Made by a program: the position numbers and the translations under genes. A stretch of 13,241 bases of DNA, taken from contig CAYWKM010000046.1 of assembly GCA_964459165.1 (NCBI GenBank), positions 1 to 13,241 on the forward strand, given 5' to 3'. The notes under the pieces are model-generated. The model worked only from the letters and a program-made list of their open reading frames with translations. It made no database searches and was not told the DNA's origin. Shown piece by piece: positions 1-7,280 of the stretch (the first letter of the stretch is position 1; the number at the start of each line of letters is the position of its first letter). Origin of the DNA: RGIG4074 sp964459165. GTDB taxonomy: Bacteria > Bacillota > Clostridia > Christensenellales > Borkfalkiaceae.

Positions 1-115
1 CGAAGCGGCAGAGGGAAAAACCCCGATCTGTGAATAATTTTACCGTTTTGTTTAAAATGTCCGAAAAAAATCCGAAAAAAAAGAAAAATTTCACAAAAAA
101 ATATTCAAAACACCA
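1..115. other. Upstream flank, no assignable gene
   Basis: This A/T-rich stretch precedes the first promoter. A frame starting at base 2 stays open for 11 codons and stops at TAA 35-37, so the tail of an upstream plus-strand gene may lie here, but it is too short to identify. Bases 58-110 are mostly A-tracts. No clear terminator hairpin is visible. Confidence 0.3.
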
Positions 116-144
116 TTGACAAAGAGAAAAACTTGTGATATGAT
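116..144 (+). promoter_or_regulatory. Sigma-A promoter of the sugar-transport operon
   Basis: TTGACA (116-121) and TATGAT (139-144) are separated by exactly 17 nt. TGTG lies one base upstream of the -10 and matches the TRTG -16 element common in Gram-positive sigma-A promoters. Transcription should start near 151, giving a leader of about 350 nt before the binding-protein gene. The 12-mer ending in the -10 (133-144) recurs exactly at 12141-12152 in front of the acyltransferase gene. Confidence 0.85.
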
Positions 145-150
145 TGTGAT

Positions 151-497
151 AGTAAATGAATGGATGACAGGGGGATAGACGTCATTTCGGAAACAATGGT
201 ACGTTCGTACGATTTTTTCTTCGTCCCCTTGAATTCGAAAGAATTTGCGAGGATAAGGAGAAACGGTCGCCCGAACGTTTTTTATTTCTTCGAAAGGTTG
301 TTTTCGCTCTGCCGCCGTTCCCGCTTTGAAGCGTTTTTCTGTTTTTCCGGAATCGGACGAGCGAAGAAGAAAAATTTTTTCCCTTCCCCCCAAGAAATAA
401 GGATTAAATTTTATGAAAGAAACCCGAAAGAAGAAGAAAAAAGAAAAGCGTTTGCAGGGCAAATTTATGATACTAAATTATTATAAGAGGTAAAGTA
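151..497 (+). promoter_or_regulatory. Long 5' leader of the binding-protein gene
   Basis: About 347 nt separate the predicted transcription start from the ATG at 498. I recognise no known riboswitch. Small stem-loops are possible: a GTAC-rich hairpin at about 200-210 followed by six Ts, AATTC/GAATT with a GAAA loop at 232-245, and AAACG/CGTTT at 261-280 followed by a T-run. Each is weak alone, but short stems followed by T-runs could act in attenuation. The last part holds a candidate short ORF (413-493). A longer frame at 160-486 lacks a ribosome site and is not credible. Function is inferred only from length and position. Confidence 0.4.
413..493 (+). CDS. Candidate 26-codon basic leader peptide
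   Basis: An ATG at 413 has TAAGGA nine bases upstream (398-403) and is followed by 25 further codons to TAA 491-493. The predicted peptide has nine Lys and three Arg among 26 residues, including a five-Lys run, and ends in Tyr-Tyr-Lys-Arg. Its last two codons overlap the AGAGG ribosome site (486-490) of the binding-protein gene, and its stop lies four bases before that gene's ATG. This layout would suit translational coupling or a regulatory leader peptide. However, the purine-rich composition makes a chance ORF quite possible, and I recognise no relatives. Confidence 0.25.
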   Translation: MKETRKKKKKEKRLQGKFMILNYYKR

Positions 498-2783
498 ATG
501 AAAAAGGCAATCAAGAGAATTTCTCTCGTCGCGCTGTCCGCCCTGATGGTGGGCACGGCGACTGCTTCCTTCGCAAGCTGTACCAAACTCGACGAAGTTA
601 TCGACGTGTTTATCTTTGCCGGCGACGACGATCAGGAAACAAACCAGGATATGATCGACGCATGGGCGGAGAGCTACGCCCAGCAGCTCATCGAAAGCGG
701 CGAGAAGGAAGAAGGATTCACAATCCAAACCAACGCTACGTTCCAGTCGGATACGGACAAGTATTTCAGCTCGCTCACCTCGATGATCTCGGCGAATTCC
801 GCGCCCGATATCTTCTACGTATCCCCGAAATACGTCAAGGCTTATTCCAAGCAGGGATACGTCCTCGACATGACGGATTTCATCGATACCGACAAGTACG
901 ACATCAATGAGATGTTCAGCGACGCGGTCGGCTTCTACGCTTACGACGGTCAGACGGTCGGCCTCAGCGTTACCTATGACGAAGCGCAGGGAAAATTTAT
1001 CAACGAGAACGGAAACGTAGCGGGTCTGTACGGCGTACCGAAGGATTATTCCTCCTTTGGTCTCGGCTACAACGCGAACTTCTTTACGGACGCCTTGAAG
1101 ACGGCTTATCAGAACACCGCGCCCGTCGCGGACGATTTGAAGAGCGTCGACGGCGGCTCCATTATCACGAACGCTTCCACGGGCGCCGCTTCCAAGGGAA
1201 TTATCAACATCGGCGAACCTACCAGATATTATCCGTATAACTTCTATCTGTATAACAGCTATTCGGAAGCGGTATCGGCGGGCGATCCCGTGGCGCTCGC
1301 TTCCAAGGCGAACGGCGGCTACGTCGTGACCCTTCCCGGCTATCCCGGCGAAACCTTCGAAAAGACCGAGGAGGAAGGCTCCATTTACGATTCCTCTTAC
1401 GGTTACATCACGTATACCTACGCGGAATACGGCGCGATTTCCTGGGCGGTCTGCTATTACTATAATAAGTACCTGCCCGATCACGCCAGAGTTTACGCGA
1501 ACGACCAGTACGAGGGCGTTCTCTATCTCCTGCCCTGGCTCGCAGGAAACGATTCCGACTACATCAACGCTCAGGCCTCGACCAAAGCCGACGGAACGAG
1601 CGTCGAAGCGTATTCCTCCGTGGAAGCGGGCTCGTACGTAGACAGCAACGGCACGACCATCAATTACGGTATCGATAACGAAGAATTCATCGAGACGTAC
1701 GCGGCGTTCGCCTCCTACGGCTCCGATTGGAACGGCAACTCCTACTATGCGGGCGACGATCTGCTGGCGGGCGGCTACGCTTCCTTCAAGGAAGGGAACG
1801 TCGTCTTCTACGGCGTAGGCACGTGGGACGCCGCCGGCTTCGACGATTGCTCTCCCGACGTTTTGAGCTATGCGGTCATGCCCGAGCCCGTATCCGAGGA
1901 TTACGCGATCTATTCCGTAGTGAGAGACGCGAAATACAACCCTCAGCAATATACCTATAAGGGAACGCAGGACAGCGACGGAAAGGACGCTTCCGTCACG
2001 AAGCCCACGAAGGCTTCCTACACGACCGCCGAGATTATCGAAAATCAGCTCGACAGACAGGATCAGTGGAAAGCCCGTATGGACTCCGTAGGCTACGGCG
2101 TCAACGGAAATCTGGAGAAGGCGGACGATTGGTTCGTGGAGGCGTGCGTCGATTTGGTTTGCACGCTCACCTGCGACAGAGACAGTCAGGTCGAATTGAC
2201 GCTCTCCGGCTCGCAGCTTCCCAACTATGAGGATATGTGTATCGATTACCTCAACTGCACGGGTTCGTTTGCGGACATGATCACGCCGGACGTCGGCGCC
2301 GACCTGTACCAGACCTACTTTGACGTTGCGACGAAACTCTCCAACAACACCGACAAGAACACCACGCTCGCTCAGTTCATGCAGGAAAACTATCCGACGT
2401 TGAAGTATAACGAGTCCGAGGGGAACAAGACGTTGAAGAAGATCAGCAACTATTTGAAGGCTTACAAGGCTTTGAATATGGTTACGCTCGATAAGGTATC
2501 CAGAAACCTCTCCCTCAGAATGGTTTCCGGCGTGAACAGCGTCAAGGATTCCTGTATGTACACCTTCGACTCGGCTTGGATCGACGTGTTCTCCGCCCAT
2601 AAGGCAGGATGCTTAATCGCTTACGCAAGCAAGAAGACGAATACGAATCCCAATATCAGCAGCACGTTTGTGAACGATTCCACGCTCTGCACGCCTTACG
2701 CATACTGCACGTATTACGTGAAGGATACGCAGACCTCTCTGGATCAGTCGCTCCTGAACGAAAAGGCTATCCTCGGCGCATAA
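498..2783 (+). CDS. Sugar ABC transporter solute-binding lipoprotein, oversized
   Basis: This is the extracellular ligand-binding subunit of a carbohydrate ABC importer, anchored to the outer face of the membrane. The start is set by AGAGG seven bases upstream. Residues 1-28 are a lipoprotein signal: basic N-terminus, hydrophobic core and lipobox Phe-Ala-Ser-Cys with Cys28 as the lipidation site. The mature region shows family 1-type binding-protein features: aromatic-rich segments, a DIFYVSP-like stretch near residue 110, and a GVGTWDAAGF...YAVMPEP region around residues 438-460, typical of the C-lobe. At 761 residues it is far longer than the roughly 420-550 usual for the family. The extra length includes large inserts and a C-terminal third (after about 550) with about nine cysteines. 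Two permease genes follow directly. The sugar is not readable from sequence; adjacent GH43 genes suggest arabino-oligosaccharides. Confidence 0.85.
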   Translation: MKKAIKRISLVALSALMVGTATASFASCTKLDEVIDVFIFAGDDDQETNQDMIDAWAESYAQQLIESGEKEEGFTIQTNATFQSDTDKYFSSLTSMISANSAPDIFYVSPKYVKAYSKQGYVLDMTDFIDTDKYDINEMFSDAVGFYAYDGQTVGLSVTYDEAQGKFINENGNVAGLYGVPKDYSSFGLGYNANFFTDALKTAYQNTAPVADDLKSVDGGSIITNASTGAASKGIINIGEPTRYYPYNFYLYNSYSEAVSAGDPVALASKANGGYVVTLPGYPGETFEKTEEEGSIYDSSYGYITYTYAEYGAISWAVCYYYNKYLPDHARVYANDQYEGVLYLLPWLAGNDSDYINAQASTKADGTSVEAYSSVEAGSYVDSNGTTINYGIDNEEFIETYAAFASYGSDWNGNSYYAGDDLLAGGYASFKEGNVVFYGVGTWDAAGFDDCSPDVLSYAVMPEPVSEDYAIYSVVRDAKYNPQQYTYKGTQDSDGKDASVTKPTKASYTTAEIIENQLDRQDQWKARMDSVGYGVNGNLEKADDWFVEACVDLVCTLTCDRDSQVELTLSGSQLPNYEDMCIDYLNCTGSFADMITPDVGADLYQTYFDVATKLSNNTDKNTTLAQFMQENYPTLKYNESEGNKTLKKISNYLKAYKALNMVTLDKVSRNLSLRMVSGVNSVKDSCMYTFDSAWIDVFSAHKAGCLIAYASKKTNTNPNISSTFVNDSTLCTPYAYCTYYVKDTQTSLDQSLLNEKAILGA

Positions 2784-2798
2784 CACAGTCATAAAAAA

Positions 2799-2836
2799 CA
2801 TTTTTGCGGGGAGCGAGAGCGTTTCCCGCAAAAATG
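2799..2836 (+). promoter_or_regulatory. Strong intercistronic stem-loop between binding protein and permease
   Basis: CATTTTTGCGGG (2799-2810) pairs perfectly with CCCGCAAAAATG (2825-2836). Four inner pairs, two of them G-U, extend the stem to about 16 pairs with a six-base loop. It begins 15 nt after the binding-protein stop. No T-tract follows on the plus strand, so it is more likely a 3' mRNA-stabilising or partial-termination structure than a full terminator. Such hairpins are known from binding-protein operons (malE-malF in E. coli), where they raise binding protein over permease. The minus strand would carry a T-run after the stem. Confidence 0.65.
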
Positions 2837-2858
2837 AAATTCTGTTTTCATTCCGTTT

Positions 2859-2874
2859 TTCCCTTTAAAGGGAA
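2859..2874. repeat. Perfect 16-bp palindrome upstream of permease gene
   Basis: TTCCCTTTAAAGGGAA reads the same on both strands. It lies between the larger hairpin and the permease ribosome site. It could form a second small hairpin or be an operator, but with only one site this is inference. Confidence 0.45.
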
Positions 2875-2924
2875 GGGCGGAGGGAAAACAGCACATTTAT
2901 CGGTTGACCCGAAAGGAGAAAATG

Positions 2925-4034
2925 ATGGAAAATTTATTTTCCGAAACGCAGGCGACTGCCGCCGAAACCGCGTCCGACGTTTCCGTCGAATCGGTAACGG
3001 AAGGAGAAGTCGTCGCTACGAAAAAACAAAAAAAGCCGATTAATCAACAAAAATTGCAGGATAACATTTGGGGCTGGGCGTTTTGCGCTCCTCTGATCAT
3101 CGGAACGCTCGTATTCGTCTTTGTCGCCTTTGTCCTTGCCATTATTTTGTCGTTTACCGGCTACAACAGCTATTCGGGAGCGCTCTTTGAGTATCTCGGA
3201 AAAATGAAGCCGTTTACCGACTCCACCGGAGCCGCCAATCCGTTCTACTGGTACATAAAGATGTTCACGCTCGGAACGACGAGCATCGTCGCCGAAGGAA
3301 ATTTCCAGACGCTTTGGAGAACGCTCTTCAATACGGTGTTCTATATGATCGGCATTCCCATCGGCATGATTCTTTCCATGGTTCTCGCCGTCCTTATGTC
3401 GAGAGACATCAAGGGAGGAAACATCTTCCGTATTATCTATTATATTCCTTGCGTATCCAGCACGGTTGCCATCACCTTTACCTTCCTGAATCTGTTTCGA
3501 CCGACGGGCGTCATCAACACCCTGTTCGGCAGAACGGAAGACCCCATTAAATGGTTGGACGGTTATACATATGCATGGACGTCGGGGGGCGACGCCTTCT
3601 GGAGAGGCGGACTTCTGATGAAGTGCACGGTCATTATCATGTCCGTATGGAAGGGCTTGGGCGGCACGATCATCCTCTTCTGCGCGGGCTTGTCCGGCGT
3701 GAACGCGGCGACGAAGGAAGCCGCTTCCATCGACGGCGCGAACGGCTGGCAGATTTTCTGGAAGGTTACGATGCCCGATCTTTCCCCTACGATCTTCTAT
3801 ACGATCGTCACCTCCGTCATCGGCGGCATGCAAATTTACACCGAGCCGAAGCTACTGTTTACCTCTACCGGCGTCAACGAATTTATCGACGGGTACGTCG
3901 CTATGATTTGGTATTACGGTATGGGCGGCGCCGGCGTCAACTATTACGCTTACGGCTGCGCGTTGGGTATGGTATTGTTCGTTATCATTCTCATCCTGAC
4001 GCTCATCCAGTTTAAGCTGCAAAAACAGGATTAA
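2925..4034 (+). CDS. Sugar ABC transporter permease, MalF/UgpA type
   Basis: This is one of two membrane subunits forming the translocation channel of a carbohydrate importer. The ATG at 2925 is preferred because AGGAG (2914-2918) lies six bases upstream; an ATG at 2922 and a TTG at 2904 are less well placed. The 369-residue product begins with about 45 polar residues ending in a Lys-rich segment. A first membrane helix follows at about 50-77, then an extracellular loop, then a five-helix permease domain. The ATPase-coupling EAA loop is clear at residues 265-284 (EAASIDGANGWQIFWKVTMP). The binding-protein gene lies 141 nt upstream and the partner permease 13 nt downstream. No ATPase is encoded nearby, so a shared MsmK-like ATPase elsewhere is likely (inference). 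Confidence 0.93.
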   Translation: MENLFSETQATAAETASDVSVESVTEGEVVATKKQKKPINQQKLQDNIWGWAFCAPLIIGTLVFVFVAFVLAIILSFTGYNSYSGALFEYLGKMKPFTDSTGAANPFYWYIKMFTLGTTSIVAEGNFQTLWRTLFNTVFYMIGIPIGMILSMVLAVLMSRDIKGGNIFRIIYYIPCVSSTVAITFTFLNLFRPTGVINTLFGRTEDPIKWLDGYTYAWTSGGDAFWRGGLLMKCTVIIMSVWKGLGGTIILFCAGLSGVNAATKEAASIDGANGWQIFWKVTMPDLSPTIFYTIVTSVIGGMQIYTEPKLLFTSTGVNEFIDGYVAMIWYYGMGGAGVNYYAYGCALGMVLFVIILILTLIQFKLQKQD

Positions 4035-4047
4035 GGAGGAATAAAAA

Positions 4048-5019
4048 ATGGCTGAAAATAATGTTACCGCTGCTTCCGTAGCTCCTGTTAAAGCAAAGGG
4101 TAGAAGCAAAAAACAACAAAAACTCATCGCGGACATCGTCACCTACGTCGTATTGCTGTTCGGATCCTTCCTCATGCTGTACCCCTTCTGGTGGATGATC
4201 GCCGCGTCCTTTACGGCGAACACGCTCGAGATTCAAAGCACGCTCACATGGTGGCCGACGGCGGAGAATACCACGGTCGCCGTGTTCGAGAATCCCTTCG
4301 CTCTTTATGCGAGAATCTTCGATATGGATTCCACCGGTATCGTCTATACGGCGGCAGGCGTCAGCATTTGGAGAATTATCGGCAACACGCTGATCTATTC
4401 CATCGTTCCCGTCGTCGTGGGCGTTCTGACTTCCACGTCCGCCGCGTTCGCGTTCTCTAAGATCGAGTGGGTCGGCAGAGACGTCGTATTTATGGTTCTC
4501 CTCGCCGCAATCATGATTCCCGGTCCTTCCATCATGACGATTCAGTTCTGTATGTACACCGCCTTCGGATGGATTGCAAAGGGCACCGGCTGGATGGTTA
4601 TGGTCATCCCCGGTATGTTCGGCTCGATTATGACGGCGTTCTTTGTCAGGCAGTTCCTATACGGATTGCCCACCTCTATCATCGAGGCGGCAAAGATCGA
4701 CGGCGCGGGCTATTGGAGAATTTTCTGGGGCTTTATCGTTCCTTTGGCGATTCCCGCCGTCATGGCGCAGGCGCTCCTCTCCTTCATGGGCTGCTGGAAC
4801 AACTACATGGGCTGCTGGGTCATGCTCGCAGGTCAGGCGAGCTGGTGGAACCTGCCCGTTCTGCTCTCGCAGATTTCCGATACCGTCGCCCTGACGAAAG
4901 ACCGTTACGGCACGCTGTTCGCCGGATCCGTCGTATCCATTATCCCCGTCCTGATCCTGTTCGGAGCTTTCCAGAAGCAGATCATCGGTTCCTTAATGCT
5001 TACCGGTTCCAAAGAATAA
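4048..5019 (+). CDS. Sugar ABC transporter permease, MalG/UgpE type
   Basis: This is the second channel subunit of the same importer. A near-ideal AAGGAGGA site precedes the ATG, and only 13 nt separate it from the previous stop, indicating cotranslation. The 323-residue product starts with a short polar, Lys-rich N-terminus (to about 30). Its first helix contains a YPFWWMI motif typical of MalG-like proteins, and the extracellular segment between helices 1 and 2 is long. The EAA loop is at residues 213-232 (EAAKIDGAGYWRIFWGFIVP). The protein ends with a short basic and polar tail after the last helix. An intrinsic terminator follows 32 nt after the stop, closing the transport operon. Substrate is inferred from the downstream GH43 genes. 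Confidence 0.93.
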   Translation: MAENNVTAASVAPVKAKGRSKKQQKLIADIVTYVVLLFGSFLMLYPFWWMIAASFTANTLEIQSTLTWWPTAENTTVAVFENPFALYARIFDMDSTGIVYTAAGVSIWRIIGNTLIYSIVPVVVGVLTSTSAAFAFSKIEWVGRDVVFMVLLAAIMIPGPSIMTIQFCMYTAFGWIAKGTGWMVMVIPGMFGSIMTAFFVRQFLYGLPTSIIEAAKIDGAGYWRIFWGFIVPLAIPAVMAQALLSFMGCWNNYMGCWVMLAGQASWWNLPVLLSQISDTVALTKDRYGTLFAGSVVSIIPVLILFGAFQKQIIGSLMLTGSKE

Positions 5020-5051
5020 CGGTTTGCGTTTCGACAGAATCCTTAAACAAT

Positions 5052-5091
5052 TAGCGGAACGATATGACAAAATAGCGTTCCGCTATTTTTT
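5052..5091 (+). terminator. Intrinsic terminator after the permease genes
   Basis: TAGCGGAACG (5052-5061) pairs perfectly with CGTTCCGCTA (5076-5085) across a 14-nt loop and is followed by six Ts (5086-5091). This is a textbook Rho-independent terminator and separates the transport genes from the GH43 genes, although some readthrough is possible. Confidence 0.85.
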
Positions 5092-5136
5092 GAGGAAATA
5101 CGATTCTGTAGGATAAGGAAGGGTTTGACGAACGAT

Positions 5137-5167
5137 TCCGTCTGAAAAAAAATTTTTTTCGAACGGA
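5137..5167. repeat. Imperfect 31-bp palindrome with A8T7 centre
   Basis: TCCGT (5137-5141) and ACGGA (5163-5167) are inverted arms. Two unpaired positions follow on each side, then a fully symmetric G-A7/T7-C core. It lies about 100 nt upstream of the surface GH43 gene, in the gap where that gene's control region must be. It could be an operator or a bent A-tract. I could not find a convincing -35/-10 pair nearby. Confidence 0.35.
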
Positions 5168-5267
5168 CTTATCGCGAGCGTTAAAAAAAGCAATAATCAT
5201 AATAAGGAACAGATTTCTTCGAGAAGTCGAAGAAAGTATTTGATTGATTCGTAAAAGGATAAGGTGA

Positions 5268-7247
5268 ATGAAAAAAATGAAAACAAAGAAAATCACAAGC
5301 ATTGCGCTGAGCGCAGTCATGGCTCTTTCCGGAATCGCTCTGCTCGCCTCCTGCGAAAAGGAGAAACCGACGGGAACGGATTCCGAATCCGTCGTAACGT
5401 TGAAGACGACCGCGCCCATCTGCTTTACGGCAAGCTCTTATACGGACGCTTCCCTCTCTTCCTCCACGTTTACCGTGGAGTACGACGCGAGCTACGACCT
5501 CACCGCTTCCGTTGCCGACGAGAGTCTCGCTTCCATTGAAGAGGTTTCCAAGACGACGGAGGGAGAGGTCGTCACAGCCACCTACCGCGTGGATTCCAAC
5601 GGCGTCGTCGGCGTTTCCACCGTCGATTTTTCGGATAAAAAAGGCGTGGTAGACAGCGTTCCCCTTTCCGTAAAGACGGCGTATCCGGAGACGGGCTTCG
5701 CGAGCTTTACCTACGACAGCGGTTCCAACGGAGCCGCCTATTCCCACGACCCGACGATTATCGAGGTCAAAGAGGGCTATACGGTAGGGAATACAACCTA
5801 TTATTATTTCTCCTATTCCACCGATAACGAGGGCGGATACGGCGTACCCGTAAGAGGCTCCGTCGATATGGTCGAATGGGTTCATCTCGGCACGGCGATT
5901 CCCGATTTCGGCAACAGCGCGGCGAAGGTAAAGGAAAAATGCCTTGCGGGAACGTCGGAATTGCAGGACGTTTACGACGTGCTCTCGTCCGATTCCAATT
6001 GGGCGAACGTCTGGACGCTGTGGGCGGCAGAGGTCGTCCCTGCGGCAAACGGCGGGTATTGGCTGTACGGCAGCTGGACGGACGCCTTCGGTTCGAGAAG
6101 GTCGATCATCTTCCAGTGCTACTCCGAATCCCCCGTAGGGCCCTTCAAATATACCGATATGATCGTATATTCTCCCAACACGAGGAACGATTCCAAGCAG
6201 TCCAACGCCATCGATCCGTCCATTTTTTACGACCTTGACGGAAATATGTATATGTCGTACGGCTCCTTCTCCGATTTCCGCGTCATCGAGCTCAACCCCG
6301 AGACCGGACTGAGAAAGGACGGCAAGAGCTTCACGGTCGACGAGATGATCTCCGGCTCTAACTTCTATGTCGACGACGACAGCGATTACGACGCAAGCGA
6401 TTACTTCGGAACGAAGATTCTCTCCAACACGAGCATCGAGGGCTCCGTAATCAGCTATTATACCGTTCCCGTTTACACGGGCGATATCGCCACGGAGGAA
6501 TACGACGAGTCCAAAATCGTCTACGAGAGCAATTATTATCTGATGGGCTCCGCGAACAGCTTGTCCGCGAACTACAATATGCGCGTGTTTAAGTCGTCGA
6601 CGGCTACGGGCAGCTACACCTCCTCCTTCGGAGGAAACGCCGGCAACATGATTTCCGGAAGCTTTACCTGGGTGGAAAAGGGCGGCTCCTATACGAACAT
6701 CTATCCGCTCAACCACTTCGTTCCCGGGCACAACGATCTCATCACCACCTCTTCGGGCGAGAACTTTATCGCTTACCACAATAAGGTAGCCGGAGGGGAG
6801 GGCTCGTTCGGCACGCAGTTCCTCTACACGGGCCTCGTCGCCTTCAATTCCAACGGCGATCTCATCATGAGTCCCAACCGTTATAACGGCGAATCCTTGA
6901 GAAAGGTCACGGCGGACGAAATCGCGAAATATTCGAACGGAAACTACCTTGGCGCGACGACCTCCTCCAGCCGACTTTCCGACCTCAATTACGCCTCGAA
7001 ATATACGTTGAACGAGGACGGAACGATCGGCGGCGCGGGAAGCGGCTCCTGGAAGCTGTACGGAGACAATTACGTTTACATCGTCCTCGACGGCTTCGAA
7101 TACTACGGCGTGGTTATGCCCAGCTATTGTATGCAGGCGGATTCTACGGCGAAGAAGGGTTATACCGGCAAGGGCGGTCTTGCGATTTCCGCAATCGGAT
7201 ATCAGGACGGCGAACAGAGAACGCTCTTCATGCAAATGAATTTCTGA
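5268..7247 (+). CDS. Surface-anchored GH43 lipoprotein, probable endo-1,5-alpha-L-arabinanase
   Basis: This probably cleaves alpha-1,5-linked arabinan outside the cell, supplying oligosaccharides to the upstream transporter. AAAGGA lies eight bases before the ATG. Residues 1-29 are a lipoprotein signal with lipobox Leu-Ala-Ser-Cys (Cys29). A Ser/Thr-rich linker and a beta-type N-terminal module extend to about 150. The GH43 five-bladed propeller follows with its three expected acidic residues: Asp161 in HDPTI (general base), Asp316 in AIDPS (pKa-tuning) and Glu391 in IEGS (general acid). Residues about 535-659 match the C-terminal beta module found in endo-arabinanases such as AbnB-type enzymes (NEDGTIGG...GSWKLY...YGVVMPS). 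The fold and catalytic residues are firm; arabinan specificity rests on the C-terminal module and could be wrong. The next GH43 gene starts 33 nt downstream. Confidence 0.85.
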   Translation: MKKMKTKKITSIALSAVMALSGIALLASCEKEKPTGTDSESVVTLKTTAPICFTASSYTDASLSSSTFTVEYDASYDLTASVADESLASIEEVSKTTEGEVVTATYRVDSNGVVGVSTVDFSDKKGVVDSVPLSVKTAYPETGFASFTYDSGSNGAAYSHDPTIIEVKEGYTVGNTTYYYFSYSTDNEGGYGVPVRGSVDMVEWVHLGTAIPDFGNSAAKVKEKCLAGTSELQDVYDVLSSDSNWANVWTLWAAEVVPAANGGYWLYGSWTDAFGSRRSIIFQCYSESPVGPFKYTDMIVYSPNTRNDSKQSNAIDPSIFYDLDGNMYMSYGSFSDFRVIELNPETGLRKDGKSFTVDEMISGSNFYVDDDSDYDASDYFGTKILSNTSIEGSVISYYTVPVYTGDIATEEYDESKIVYESNYYLMGSANSLSANYNMRVFKSSTATGSYTSSFGGNAGNMISGSFTWVEKGGSYTNIYPLNHFVPGHNDLITTSSGENFIAYHNKVAGGEGSFGTQFLYTGLVAFNSNGDLIMSPNRYNGESLRKVTADEIAKYSNGNYLGATTSSSRLSDLNYASKYTLNEDGTIGGAGSGSWKLYGDNYVYIVLDGFEYYGVVMPSYCMQADSTAKKGYTGKGGLAISAIGYQDGEQRTLFMQMNF

Positions 7248-7280
7248 TAAAAAGAGAGTAAAATAAAAAAAGGAGAATCT

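Noticed and set aside
160..486. 108-codon plus-strand frame in the transport-operon leader, and a 123-codon minus frame over it (91-462)
   Set aside because: Neither has a ribosome site, and both are low-complexity Phe/Lys/Arg-rich products of A/T tracts. The plus frame also starts only about 10 nt after the predicted transcription start.
465..2600. 711-codon open frame on the minus strand opposite the binding-protein gene
   Set aside because: It is antisense to a clear lipoprotein gene and has no membrane, motif or family sense. Codon bias in the real gene avoids complementary stop codons and leaves such frames open.
5181..7235. 684-codon minus-strand frame opposite the surface GH43 gene
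   Set aside because: It is antisense to a GH43 gene with intact catalytic residues, and its Arg/Val/Gly/Ile-rich composition is typical of a shadow frame. The same holds for 7413-8750 and 2934-3833.
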